Below are positions 20,944-34,700 of a stretch of 64,000 bases of DNA, piece after piece. A program made the position numbers and the translations under genes. The stretch lies in the NCBI RefSeq assembly GCF_016097555.1, contig NC_054706.1, positions 26,384,513 through 26,448,512 of the forward strand. Reading direction: 5' to 3'. Each line of letters begins with the position of its first letter. Position 1 is the first letter of the stretch. Origin of the DNA: Gigantopelta aegis. Taxonomy: Eukaryota; Mollusca; Gastropoda; Neomphalida; Peltospiridae. A model generated the notes under the pieces. The model saw only the letters and a list, made by a program, of their open reading frames with translations, did no database searches and had not been told where the DNA came from.

Positions 20944-22982
20944 GAACATAGAGTTGACCCTGTGTGAACTAGGATGGTACACCGACAGCCAAGGTCAGAA
21001 CTAGATAAACAAAAGTTGTACTACATTAATTAATCCACATAACCTTCCCACAGATCAATCTGTGCATTGTGGTGCATATCACATTGCCAACAAATATAAA
21101 ATACAATAACCACAAGATGTAAACAAGCAAAAAGTTTATTTAAATCTAATATAGATTATTTAATATAAATTAAAGTATACTGTAAATCATGAAATTAAAG
21201 CGAGCAAGTAATTAATGCGAAAAATGCGGCGAACACATCGACGCAATAATAACTTGATGCATTTTGTTTAGTCTCATTCCCAATACAAAAAATGTGCAGG
21301 ATTTTACTATAATACTTCTAAATAAAATAAACTTTTATAATATAAAGATGAAACAAAATACAAAAACAATTTTTGTTAAAGTTCTTTTTGTGAATACTTC
21401 AAGAATCTTTCTTTCTTTTCGATGTTGCCATTCTATTCTCACTTTCCTGGAATATCATAGCGGTTATATAATACAGTGATGTTCCAAATGTTGTGTTTTT
21501 AAAAAGCTCATTTTGCGATATGAGTATTTTTCAAATTTTCTTACCTTCTGGATTACTGTATACATTTAAACTGTTTTGAACATTTGTAAAATTATAATCA
21601 ACAAATTTTATTACTAAATATATTCCTTTAAAAATGAAACAGTAGAAAATTATATAACCGCAACCAACAATCTTGCAATATTGTTGCAATATATCGCATT
21701 TGTTAACGTCTATTACTGTGCTGCGCATCAAGTGTATAAAATCAGTCTAAAACATATGTTAGAATAATATGTCTGCGTTTGCGTGAAATATTGTGCCCTG
21801 TAATAGCGACCCGTTTACCTTTTATTCCTACTGGTGGATTAATTAGAAGCAATCACCACACAAAAGTGCTAGGCATACCCTTAACAATAAGGTGTAGTTA
21901 TACTAATTACACTACTTTAAGTAATTAGGGCTTCCTGGTCGACCCACCATGCGATTAGCTTCAGATTATGTAGTAGCTGTCAAAACAACTACTGACTTCT
22001 TTTAACATGAAAGATGAAGCCCAAACAATATAATAACAACACAACTGTGGTTTTTATGTGATGTGGACTTTTGCCCGACCCATTAATAAAAATACGCATT
22101 TTTGTTCACTTATGTACGGACGCAATAATATCATGACGTATTAATTACATGATTTACAATATTCAATTTCTAGCAGATCGGTTTGTTTTTATTTTTTCCT
22201 GGACACATATGAATAGTCTAATATTGCACTGTAAGCCTCAGCGGGTAGTGGTGGTTCATCCGAACCCCTGCCCCCCCCCCCCCCCCCTTTGCTTACTCTC
22301 ATAATAATAGCTCCACTAAAGCTAGAAAGATTTATTGTAGGTGTCAAATTATGAAAACATTAAGTCAGGTGCACATGTCTATACTGTGGCAAACCACGTT
22401 TATAGACATACTACCTTGGAAAATATATTGCAAAAAATAGAGAAGAAAATTTGCTTGAGCATTTAATTACAACAATCCATTCATAAACACTTTACCTACA
22501 AACTAATTTAATCAAAATATAGTCCAACATAAGCAACTACATAAACATTAACAACTTGACCATAAATATAAAGTTGAAAATATTTTTAAAACTATGATTC
22601 AACATGGTATGGCAACTTGGCAAATAAATAATTCAATAGAATTCTGAAAAAAAAACATAAGTGATGACATCAAGACATACTTATAATCGGTCCCATCCTC
22701 CTACAAAACTGTTTTTGTAAATAATTTCAGTTTTATTTGATGTAAGAAGAAAAGTGTTTTAGAAATAAGAGAAAATACTATTTTTGTGTCCAATTTAGAA
22801 AACAATCAGCTCAGAAATAAATAACTTGTAGTAAATTCCATAGCATAAAAAAGGGCATTCCCCTTGGGATGGACTATAGAAATAGTCTAGCCCTAGGTCA
22901 GGCAAATTTATCTAGCATCGTGCAAAAGTTGGCTAATTTAGTCCTGTGGGCAAGAATACATGAATAAAGGTCCCATGATCCT
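20944..22982. other. AT-rich intergenic DNA, no supported gene
   Basis: Only short ORFs without recognisable domains are present. A C homopolymer lies near 22268-22288. Confidence 0.55.
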
Positions 22983-23590
22983 ACAGTTACCTTTCGATCA
23001 ACCAAGTCAAATCAACCAATTGGCTCCATTTTCAATTTTGATGAACCATTCTAAGTTATGTGTAAAACTTACCTTCAAGAAATTACGCAACATTTTCTAT
23101 TTGGCTTTAATCCTACGGGATATTTGCAAATTTAATAGCACCAAAACCAACCCTCGCATATTACCGACCCTGGTCGGGCTGCTTGTGCTCACTTGTACAT
23201 AACAGCTCGGGTGACTCCCCTAGCACCCATCCCAACCCCTTTCCTGTTTTCGATTTCGATTAACCATTCTAAATTATGCATCAAAATTACCTTCAAGAAA
23301 TTATGCTACATTTTCTATATGACTTTAATCCTATGGGACATTGCAAATTCACTAATACCAAAATTAACCCTCGCCCCCACTATCGACTCTGGTCGGGCTG
23401 TTTGTGCTCCCTTGAACATGCCAGTGCAGGCAACCTCCCTAACACCCATCTCAAACCTTTTTCCTGTCCTAAACAGAGGAGCCGGCGAAAGTCTAACACC
23501 TGCACCCATGACAGCCGTGTGCTAAACAGCTTGTTCTGAATGTGCACATTAAAACCTGTGACCTAACCTGACACTTAGCAATTTTCTAAC
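22983..23590. repeat. Unclassified dispersed repeat, copies 2 and 3 in tandem
   Basis: Two diverged head-to-tail copies (about 22983-23215 and 23240-23590) of the repeat at 7570-8025 are present. Each contains ACCATTCTAA(G/A)TTATG, CCTTCAAGAAATTA, TTTAATCCTA(C/T)GGGA and CACCCATC. The 64-110 codon ORFs here are not preserved in the same form in the copy at 7570. Confidence 0.75.
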
Positions 23591-24161
23591 ATAATGGTTC
23601 ACCATGCAACCAACTTGCAGTTTGCATGAATTTAAGACTGTACAACTGAAAAGTGAACAGAATAGCCGTAACAGTGTTATAAAATATTGTGCTCTACATT
23701 TTGAATTCTCTGAGGTCAGCACTTTGTTTGCATGCACCAATTTGTTTTTCTTTACAGTGTCATATTCTGCAGGCCTTGGGTTACTTTATTTTTATGGCAT
23801 GTGCTAAAGGACTGAATAAGTAAATCAAGAGTTAAGACTCAGTTTGAAGCATCCTTGTATTGTCCATCCTTTAACAGTGCAAAACTTTAATGAATACAAT
23901 AATTCACTTCTGTATTTGGTCATTCAGAAACAACACTTTAGATGAAGGCACAGAAGCAGATCTTCATTTTACTTCTTGCCTGAAAAGGAAGAAAAAGAAA
24001 CTAAGATATTTGAGAATTTAATGTCTTTGTGTTTTCAGTCCCACTCAAAACCCCACTGATTCTAACACTTGTCACTGAAAGCTACTTAATAAAGGTGTAA
24101 ACAATTAGGCTTTCTGCCAGAAAAAAACTTGAGAGTACTGAAAAACAAAAGAGACTATAAG
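23591..24161. other. No supported gene
   Basis: A possible terminal plus-strand exon after TTTCTTTACAG at 23756, ending in TAA near 23821, is open for about 20 codons but is not recognised and has no partner exon. It is not called. Confidence 0.5.
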
Positions 24162-24510
24162 CAGGGCTTCTAGAATTTTTATAAAATTCACTAGTCGTGG
24201 GATCAGTGATATTAAAAATGTACTAGCCACAATTAAAAATTCACTAGCCCTACTTTACTTTAAGTTAATAAACTTTTATTAAATAATAGTAATAATCAAA
24301 TATGTCACCTAAAAAGGGAGATGGAGCTTAAAAACACTAACACTGGGGGGATGGAGTGGGGAAAGGATATTCATATTTACAAAATAGACAACTGCAACAT
24401 TTGACAATAAAATTCACTAGCTGTCGGACATGGCAATAGTATTTATTTACTAGCCCAACATTGTATATCGCTAGCCATGGGAGTGGGGCTACCATAATCT
24501 AGAAGCTCTG
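24162..24510. mobile_element. hAT-like MITE (CAGGGCTTCTAGA ends)
   Basis: The left end CAGGGCTTCTAGAATTTTTA pairs with the right end CCATAATCTAGAAGCTCTG. CACTAG(C/T) motifs recur inside. CAGGG-type termini are typical of hAT non-autonomous elements. I could not find a clean 8-bp target duplication, so the class is tentative. Confidence 0.6.
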
Positions 24511-25006
24511 CCATAAGTGTCCCTACTAGGTGGTTATGGGTTTAAACTCTTTTAATATTCAACACTGCATTTCATTTACTTTGACAAATTTTAAACAGCA
24601 GTTCTCTTACTATTAACCTTTCTGAAAATCATTTTAAATATTCCATTAATTTCCAAGATTTTAGGGCACGTAATTTGACCCTATGTACCCTCTTGGCACA
24701 AACCCTGACAATCTAATATCTAGAAATGTATTTAAAACATTTCTAATACATGTACATGTACTAGAAAGTCTGAAAACATTTCCAAATTTGTCTTAAAATA
24801 AAAAATAAAATTGGAGAAAGATTAAATAAATGACAGCTCCAAACTGCCTTGACACCTGCACATCAGTGACAGACGCCAGTTTGTGGTGCCAAATCAATAC
24901 GCTCTGTTCAGCATCTAAACTAGAGCCCCTGTTCAAACATCCTTGTGATATATTTGTTAAAATACATAATATCCAATTATGCAATTTCATATAATATAAA
25001 GAAATT

Positions 25007-25012
25007 TTTATT
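25007..25012 (-). promoter_or_regulatory. Candidate polyadenylation signal for ASPSCR1
   Basis: AATAAA on the minus strand lies about 610 nt past the stop codon at 25621. Other AATAAA hexamers occur further on in this AT-rich sequence, so this is one candidate only. Confidence 0.25.
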
Positions 25013-25404
25013 CTCTTTTCATTCTGCCAAAAAGCAAGTAATATGTTTACACTATACTGACAACCTAAATTAAAAAAGGGCAATATAATATACATCTGTA
25101 TTCTTCTAATGATATAAAGACTAATGTGTATCTTTTAAAATACTATAAATCTTACACTAAACACACTAAAATAATTAAAAATCCATTACATTCATTACAA
25201 CATAACGTCATCCCACTGGTTCAGACGTAGCAACAGGAGTTTGTTCATTTCTCAATGAACATAAAAATTACGTTGTCATATCTGATGATATGGGCAAGTT
25301 GTCTTATTGAGTGTTCTTGTTTATGGACCAAAAATAATTCAAAATAAAGTATGAAGTTTTAGTGTTATTATTAGCTAGTGTGATTAAAATTTAATTATAG
25401 GTAT

Positions 25405-25548
25405 TGTCTGTTATTTTTTTTACATTCATCTTGGTATGAACCAAAATAATAATCCACAAACTTATGTGAGAACGGCTTTGCCAATTCACACAGTTTGCAG
25501 ATGATTTTTTTTTTTTTACCCCGATGAATGTAAAAGAAATAACAGACA
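25405..25548. mobile_element. 144-bp foldback MITE just past the ASPSCR1 stop
   Basis: TGTCTGTTATTTTTTTTACA..TTCATC (25405-25430) is inverted at 25523-25548 with one mismatch over 26 bp. It lies 72 nt downstream of the ASPSCR1 stop codon, so the mature transcript should carry it as a hairpin in the 3' UTR if the message extends that far. Confidence 0.8.
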
Positions 25549-25620
25549 TTCCGTAACTGATTCTTTAACTTCATTTAAAGCTGGCTGTATACATTTTATA
25601 TTTAAACCCCAAAGCATGAC

Positions 25621-25750
25621 CTACATACCAAGTTTGAGCCATTTTGGGAGTTTGCCTGAGGTCTGTGATTTGCTGGTGTGTTGCTCGGTCTCTGTGTGTT
25701 TTTGTGGTCGTGAGGAATCTGGTTCACCTGCTTCATTGTTACACGGAAGA
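25621..25750 (-). CDS. ASPSCR1: ASPSCR1 coding exon 17 with stop
   Basis: Residues 619-661 plus TAG, 130 nt. The acceptor is ATATTTCAG|TCTTCC. A polar tail is followed by KLPKWLKLGM, the conserved extreme C-terminus of TUG, which in mammals takes part in interactions with Golgi matrix proteins. Confidence 0.94.
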
Positions 25751-28700
25751 CTGAAATATATAACACATGCACTGTACATCATCAAGGTTTCTCTACCAAG
25801 AAGTCAATCCTAAAAATAATAATGATCATTCACGTTTTAGTTTACTTGATACATATCACTGTTTTTGTAGTTTTGATTTATTTATCATTGGCTCTTTTAA
25901 GTCAAATGTTTGATAATTCTGACACAAAGCCTTCAGACAGGAAACCCACTACATTTTTCCCATTAGAAGCAATTAATAAATTATTTACAGACGTCCAGCA
26001 AATTTATTACATAAGACAACAATTACTTTGTACATGTATTGAAAGCTTAATTTTTTTAATTCTGCAATAAGGTGCATATAGGGTGTATTTGTTATCGAAG
26101 AGTAGGAGGTTATACAGGCACGGATGCAGGATTTCTGAAAGGGGGGGGGGGGGGGGGGTGTCCAAATGTGATGACTGATCTCTCCTTTTACACAGCACGT
26201 CTCTTACAGCATTTAGAACAGTTAATATAATCAAGTTTTCCCTTAAAGGATATGGTCGGTTTTCAAAAGGGGGGAGAGGAGGGTCCGGACCCCCTGGACA
26301 CCCCCCTGGATCAGCCACTGTTATATGACAAAAATATAATAGGCTATGTCCACTGAGTGCAGTAAAGTATTTTTAAAACTGTCTGCACAAAAAGAAGGCT
26401 CACAACATGGATTATTTTCTTTTCATGAATACTTAACCCAACTACTGGCGTAAGATAGATTTACAGAATTTCAGTCACATATGTTGTTTTCGCTTCCTAT
26501 TTATTGCATGAGCTTATTTTTCACAAGAATATATATCATAAGACTGTGAGAATAAATACCACAATCTTGTGTAATGTTTCCATTAGCAGCAAATGATCTT
26601 TTATATGCATTTCCCATAAACTCGACAGCACATACCACAGCCTTTCATTCATATACCAGTCCTGAGGCACTTCATTCATTTCAACTTATTTTCGTGCTTA
26701 TATCCAATTAAGGTTCAAGCACGCTGTCCTGGGCATACACCTCAGCTATCTGGGCTGTCTGTCTAGGACAGTGGATTAGTTGTTAGTTGGTTAGTGGTTC
26801 CTGAGGCACTGACTGGGATGTGAAAAATCCAGTGGTTCCATTGAGGGGGTTTGATCCTATGATCCAAGCATTTTTACAACCAGGCAAATGACACTTTATA
26901 CACCGTGACCAGGGTGCGACAAATCCACTAACCCTCAGTCCTGGCTAGTAAGTATATTTTTGGTCAGTCCTAGTGGAAATTATCAACTGTAAACTGAGGC
27001 TTCTGTGAGGTCTAGTGACTTCTCAAACATTTGTGGAACACTGTTTAACGGGACAGACAGACACTAGTTTCAACACATAAAAATTAACACTAAGTTTAGT
27101 TAATCTACAAACCTGTAACACGTTTGGATAAAGTTACAATGGAGAGAAACATGAGTCTGTGACTTTGAAATGGTGAAATACCCTCTGAACATAGACTAAA
27201 ACTCGACTCCATAGCTGTTACTTCTCAGATGCACGTGCGTTTGTAAAAATATGAGAAATGCATTTTGTGATATTAAATACACCAGGATGACCAAAAACAC
27301 TTCAAAAGTACGGAATTGATAATCTAAATCATAAAATCTAAGTAAAGTTTGATTTCAGTTATAAAAAATGGCTATAATAGTCCAAAAGATGCCGTAGTGT
27401 TTAAAAGCTAGGGTATGTCCCTTTAAACTATACCTGCTGAAAGCCACGTCTTCTGCACATGATCTTGATGAAATCTCAGATAGCGTCAACTTGGACAGGT
27501 GATGATCTGTGGACAGAAGACAATAATCACTATGAGCCAAGTTTACAAAGCCTGTTTTAGCCTTATATGCGTGTATCTACATGCATTTACAATGCTTAAA
27601 CACCTGGAGCCGAATTTACCAATCAATCAATCAATGAAATATTTACATGCTCCTATACCACGAAGGTTTCGAGCATGTCTATCCCAGGTTCGGCCACCGG
27701 ATGCCAGTAGTCCAACCTGGGACAGAACAATTACTAGGGCAATTTTGATATTTAAACAAACAGACTCACACGCGTGTATCTACATACATTTACAATGCTT
27801 AAACACCTGGGGCCGAATTTACCAAGCCTGTTTTAGACTCACACGCGTGTATCTACATACATTTACAATGCTTAAACACCTGGGGCCGAATTTACCAAGC
27901 CTGTTTTAGACTCACACGCGTGTATCTACATACATTTACAATGCTTAAACACCTGGGGCCGAATTTACCAAGCCTGTTTTAGACTCACACGCGTGTATTT
28001 ACATACATTTACAATGCTTAAACACCTGGGGCCGAATTTACCAAGCCTGTTTTAGACTCACACGCGTGTATCTACATACATTTACAATGCTTAAACACCT
28101 GGGGCCGAATTTACCAAGCCTGTTTTAGACTCACAGGCGTGTATCTACATACATTTACAATGCTTAAACACCTGGGGCCAAATTTACCAAGCCTGTTTTA
28201 GACTCACACGCGTGTATTTACATACATTTACAATGCTTAAACACCTGGGGCCGAATTTACCAAGCCTGTTTTAGACTCACACGTGTGTGTACATGTAACT
28301 GCATACATTTACAATATTTAATCACCTGTGTTTAAGAAAAACAGGTTTCATAAATTCGGACTATTGGTTTTGTTTTTAATTGACAAAGCCTGTTTTAGAC
28401 TTACACGCGTGTATCTGCATACATTTACAATGCTTAACCATCTGCATTTAAGAAAAAACAGGCTTCGTAAATTCTACCTATTGGTTTTGTTTTTAATTTA
28501 CAAAGCTAGTTTTAGACTTACACGCATGTAACTACATACATTTACAATGCTTAACCACCTGCGTTTAAGAAAAACAGGCTTCGTAAATTCTACCTATTGG
28601 TTTTGTTTTTAATTTACAAAGCTAGTTTTAGACTTACACGCATGTAACTACATACATTTACAATGCTTAACCACCTGCGTTTAAGAAAAACAGGCTTCGT

Positions 28701-31700
28701 AAATTCTACCTATTGGTTTTGTTTTTAATTTACAAAGCTAGTTTTAGACTTACACGCATGTAACTACATACATTTACAATGCTTAACCACCTGCGTTTAA
28801 GAAAAACAGGCTTCGTAAATTCTACCTATTGGTTTTGTTTTTAATTTACAAAGCTAGTTTTAGACTTACACGCATGTAACTACATACATTTACAATGCTT
28901 AACCACCTGCGTTTAAGAAAAACAGGCTTCGTAAATTCTACCTATTGGTTTTGTTTTTAATTTACAAAGCTAGTTTTAAACTTACACGCATGTAACTACA
29001 TACATTTACAATGCTTAACCACCTGCGTTTAAGAAAAACAGGCTTCGTAAATTCGGCCCAATAAGTATAACATATTCATGAAAAGAAAAACAGTTATACT
29101 ATATAAGTCTCACGCAGCCCATGGCTAAATTAGCCAATTGCTAATCTTTAAACAAATTGGCTACAAACTTTAGTATTTGGCTATTAAATGTTTTGTTTAA
29201 ATTAGCCACTTTTGAATAATTTTCAAAGAAGTACTCTACATTATACATATTTGAAAATTAAAACTAAATTATTGTAAACCCTGCACAGCAAGATGTGATA
29301 TACCAGTAACAAATCTTAAAACAAATTATAACCACATGATGCACCATGCTAAATATCTGATTCACAATTATTTTTCACAAATATTATTTGTTTTTACTTG
29401 TTTGTGATAGACGCATACAAACAAAATCAATGGTTCATACATACCTTTTTGTATTTCAGAACCAAAGTACATTAGCGTAGCGGGAACCAGTCTAGCCTGG
29501 AAAGTAAGTAGCGATATAAGGTGTAATTAGTGGGCTTCTCACTTGTCATATTTTATAAAATAATATAACCATTCAGGTTGCAAATTTAGCTTTCGAATAT
29601 TTGGTCGGAAGCCTAAGATTATAAGATGGAATCCCAAAAGATCTATATTAAATCATGTTTATTATTCTGGCGGAATCCTATAAAGAAATCCCTAAATTTA
29701 ATGCCTAATCTCAGCAAATAAGTACATTGTTTTCTAAATTACAAATATTTTTGATTAAATATTAACAAACGCTAACGCTAATAACAACCACAACAACAAC
29801 AATACAGAACACATGCATGTGAATGAACAAATGACCCTGACATTGTCAACACGCTGCATTTTTAAAATACTAATACCACAGTCCTACAATATAAATGTTT
29901 GATGTTAAAGTTTGTTACATAATTGTACACACAGATTTGTTTAATTAAACAATTCAAATTGCTTTTAGTATGCAACATTTAGTTTTGGCAAATTTTGTTT
30001 GTGACATTGGGACTTTAAGAAAAACAATGCTTATAATGAGGGAACATTTTGTTTTCTAAATTTTTATTAGTGGCATGTCTGGTCAAGTAAAATTGATTAG
30101 CAACTGTTTACAGTTTTAAAATTGTGAAGGGCAATTCCATATTGGACAGGACTTGATGCCAAAAAATAATCTTGATAATTGAATGAAATAAATGATTGAA
30201 ATCTATAGATTAATTACCCAATTTAACTAACAACAATAGTTTTCCCTAAAACAATTTTTCTTTTTGTACTTCACGCCACTGGCAAACATTTCATATTTTA
30301 AGGTTAAAAGTTGACAAAAATATGGGTAAATTAGCCCTGTCTATATTCCCTGAATGTAAAGCAATATTCTGCATATTTCATTAGATTTGTAATGTCACTA
30401 CTCTTGATTCTCAAACACCAAATAGTTAGAAACAGTCAACAAAAAGCATAGACTGAAATATAATTCATAGAAAAATGTTTTGCCACTGTAACATCAACCA
30501 TTCATAATTTTCTTGCTACTTGCTAAGGCAAACCTTAAAAAGATCCCATCAGTCCTTGATATTATATGAATGTAGCGTGAGAGTGGAATAAAATTGGTAA
30601 CGTCAGTCACATGTAACGTCAGTCACGGGAAAACAGGAGCTGTAACGTCAGTCACTTTTCAACCAGTGAGCTATAACTAGGTCTTACTGAATTCTTTCTA
30701 CATATCTTTAACCCTTTCCCTAGATTTCCTCACATTTTAACTTAAACTTAATAAAAAGCATACACTATTGGTTCAAACAACGAGTAAACAAACTGAAATA
30801 GTAAAAAAACTTCAGCAAAAATAGCCACCAAAAGTCGCCATTCACACTGTTTCTTCTTCTCCAGTTAAGCTAAACTATTGGGCAATAGATTGACCTCCCC
30901 CCCCCCCCCCCATAGGAGGCCTATTGTATTCTAAATAAGGTAAAACTTTCCTTATACATGAATGTTCATGGTTTTTCTCCCACAATGCACAGTACTTTCT
31001 GATATCAGCAATTGAAGCAAAGAAACTAATGCTTCTTCCTTCGAGGCAGCAAAGGATATGCCAAGCGTAATAGTTACAGAACTGTCGACAACAGACATTG
31101 AATGGCGTAATAATTCCCTCAAGTTGAATGAGGTGTTTGCTGATGCCCGGGCCATCAAAGGTATAGCTCGGTTCCACCACCTGTGTGTTAAACAGGGCAG
31201 GTTGAGACATTCACTCTCGACTAGTGATGTTGCCAATTCTTCCAAGAAGACAGATGTTGCCGATTCTTCCAACAAGACAGATGTGATCGAAATACCTGCT
31301 CAACATCTGAAGTGATGGAGGCACCAATTGCAATAGATGATTGGTGGGCTGTCGAATACGATGGTGAACTCTTCCCTGGAGTAGTCAAGAATATTCAGAA
31401 CAATAACTTTGAGGTCTCTGTTATGAAAAAAGTTGGTGCCTCATGGCAATGGCCATCCAAGGAGGATCAAATTTTCTATCACAAGTATCAAATAAAGAAG
31501 AAGCTGCAACCTCCAGTCATGATCAATGCCAGAAATCACAGGGGTGCCACTTTCCTTGATTTTGATTAATTGGCGAATGGCAGTGGTACATATCATTCAC
31601 TAGTGAGCAATGTAACTTTGAAAATGTTTTCAATATAGTTTTAACTCAACATGGGAACTAATGCAAGACTTCTAATATGTCCAATGGCATGCCTCTGTTA

Positions 31701-34700
31701 TGAATGAACTGTGTAATACTTACATATATCGAAATTGGTAACACTTTTCCAGTTACTGAATTAATATTCAACTGTAATGTCAGCCACGGTAACATCAGTC
31801 ACACACTGTCAAGTGACTATTCTGTAATTATACTAATTATTGCACTTATGTTTTCAACTTTTTTGTCATGTTTAACTTTCAGTGTTAAATTGTCTTGTTC
31901 CCCAGGATGAAAACTAATGTGTACCATGTTTTAAGTTAAGCTCCGTTTTGAAATTTTCACACCACCATTAGTTGTGCATCTGTAATGAAACTTGCAGCTA
32001 CCACAAACAAGACAAACCTACTTATTACCTCTAACTTGTTGTAAAAGATGTATGTAATTGAAATGGTGGGCATTTAACCTCATTATATTAGTACAAATCC
32101 AATTATAAAACATTGAAGTGTTCTGGACAAACTGTAACGTCAGTCACGCACAATTATGTAATCATTCTTTTAATGTTGTGGTTTTCCAATTTAGTAATGG
32201 TTTCTAGAAATGTAGTTTCATGTTGCCATGTTACCTAGGACAGAAACATTTGTTAACATTTCTCGGTTTAAAGACAAATTTAAAATAAAGTTGACATAAT
32301 TTTTTATTTGGTTTTTTGTGTAACGTCAGTCATGCAAATATTTTTCATCCCCATTCAGCGATACAAAAGAATATGAAAAAAATGTTAATGTCACCAAGTA
32401 GACATGGACCCCAGTATGCTTGATGCCAAATATAAAGAACTAGGAGGTAGAGGTTTGATAGCCACACCACTGGATATGACCTCCAACCTCTCTGAATGTA
32501 ACGTCAGTCATGGTGGAATTGCCCTGTAGCGATGTCTAAAATTTGCGTAGTGAATCGGGACACGATACTGAACAAAATATTCCCTGATAATAATGATCAT
32601 AATACCTCAACAAGTGTTGACTTTTCATTAAGAACACATTTTGGTGGTGATGTATCTAAACAAAAAATATCAACAGATTAATTATTTTTGTATAACAAAC
32701 AAAAATATCCACAATTCTAGTGAGATATCCTCTGCAGCAAAAAATTGAATCCATTTACCATGTAAATAAAATACACACCCCACCATATAATTTTAACTTT
32801 TACAGTAAAATAAATAAGCTTGTTTTAGTTTTAAAAGATAAATTAAATAATATACATTTTTCAGGACCACTCAAAATGGATGTGTGCATGTTACAAGAAA
32901 CATAATGTAAGTTTTCAATATAGCAATACTTTAATCTTTTTATACCAATATTTATCATTACTCATGTTTAGATTTGTTTAAACTGATAAATAGCTATGTT
33001 ATTTGTTTTCAAATGAAACAATTGATGTAAAATATTATTAGATAAAATATTTTAAATGTTTATGACAATCATTGATAGAAAAATATTTTCAATACTTACA
33101 AAGATAAAATGTAGAAGATTTTTCTTCAAGGTATTCTTTAACAAACTTGTATATTGCGTGAACTGAAATAAGATGGTAATATAAGGGTTTTTGGGGGGTT
33201 TTTTTTTATTCATTGAAAGATTAAAAGGTCAATCAAACATCAACAATGCTGATTTCAGGTCTTGGGGATGTTTTTCTAAATTCATATCATAAATCACTTT
33301 TTGAGTATTAGAAATTATCCCAAGTCAAAACAAACTCATTTAGACTTCTCAAAAAGTGCCATTATGGACACATAGTCTACTAAGAACTACAAACTGTGAG
33401 TACATACTTTTTAATACATGTTAAAAACAAAATAAACCATCTTATATATATTTTTAATTATAAATTAATTCCTACATATTTTTTATAACAAATACATGGA
33501 AACAAAAATTATTAACTTTTGCTTTACTTTCAAAACTGTTCATTTTCTTAACTCCTACAACAGGAAAATCTAAAGTGGCTGCTTCTGACAGATACCTGTT
33601 TAACACTGAGAAAATATGATAGGAGGTGAAATGTTTTTTATAGTTATTGAAAACTATGTTGTTTTTATTATTCCCTCATATCTGTAATCCAATAACCTTC
33701 AGTATACTGCATGCAAGATATCTCTTCGACACTGCACAAGTTGACACACTCTATACCACAAACACTGCATTCATCAACTCAGATATTATGCTATTTTGTA
33801 CACCCAGTGGTAAAAAATACTAACAGAGCAAAGACGTTATTTTGTGCACTAAAATGGCTGAGCAACCTCCCCCCCCCAACTTTTCTTTTGGAAAACTAAC
33901 AAGGAATTTTGAGTTGAAAAGACATTTGTTTAACATATAAAAAGTATTTTATGTATTTGTGAACTTTTAAAAGTGAAAATATGTGAGCAACCATTCTAAT
34001 ATGGTATTTGTCAACAATTAATCCAGTAGTGTAAAGGTTCATCCAGTTATCTTCACTTGACCCCTCAAACAAGAGAATAGAAAAAAAGAAAAAAAACCCA
34101 GACTAAGTACTACTTATAGTTCCATATAAAGGTACCATCCCATATACTGCCCTGAGCACTGTGAAACACACCTCTCTCTCTTGGATTAAACAGGCCCTGC
34201 AACACAACCCTGTCTGGAAACTGGATGCGGATGACAACTTTGTCGTACTTGGCGTAGTGTTCCTCTAGTCTTGCCTGTCGCATTGCCTGTGTCATCAGAG
34301 GAGGATCTATCACATCCGCCCTGTAGTATTCAAATAAATTATGGAAATGATTCTATTATTAATATATGTACACATGTATATGCTGATCTGGGTTCAGGTT
34401 TGTAAGGACCAGTTGTACATGTCATGATAAGTATTCGGAATTAGTGATATCAGTAATAATGGATTATGGTTGGCACTGTCGTTATTAAACAATAAAATAC
34501 ACAAAAACTAATTTGAGGAAAAAGTTGTATCACACATGGAGACTCGTATTTTAATTTGCTTGTATCATAAATATTTTATAAGGTGGATAACTTGAAACAT
34601 TATAGTAGTGACCAAGCCCTGTGCTTATAAAACTTTTAGAATCAGACTCAAAACTAATAAGAGTCTGAGATTTGAATGTCATGACAACGCCATACAAATT

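Noticed and set aside
23756..23823. Possible plus-strand terminal exon (LGYFIFMACAKGLNK then stop)
   Set aside because: It is short, has no recognised family and no upstream exon in phase.
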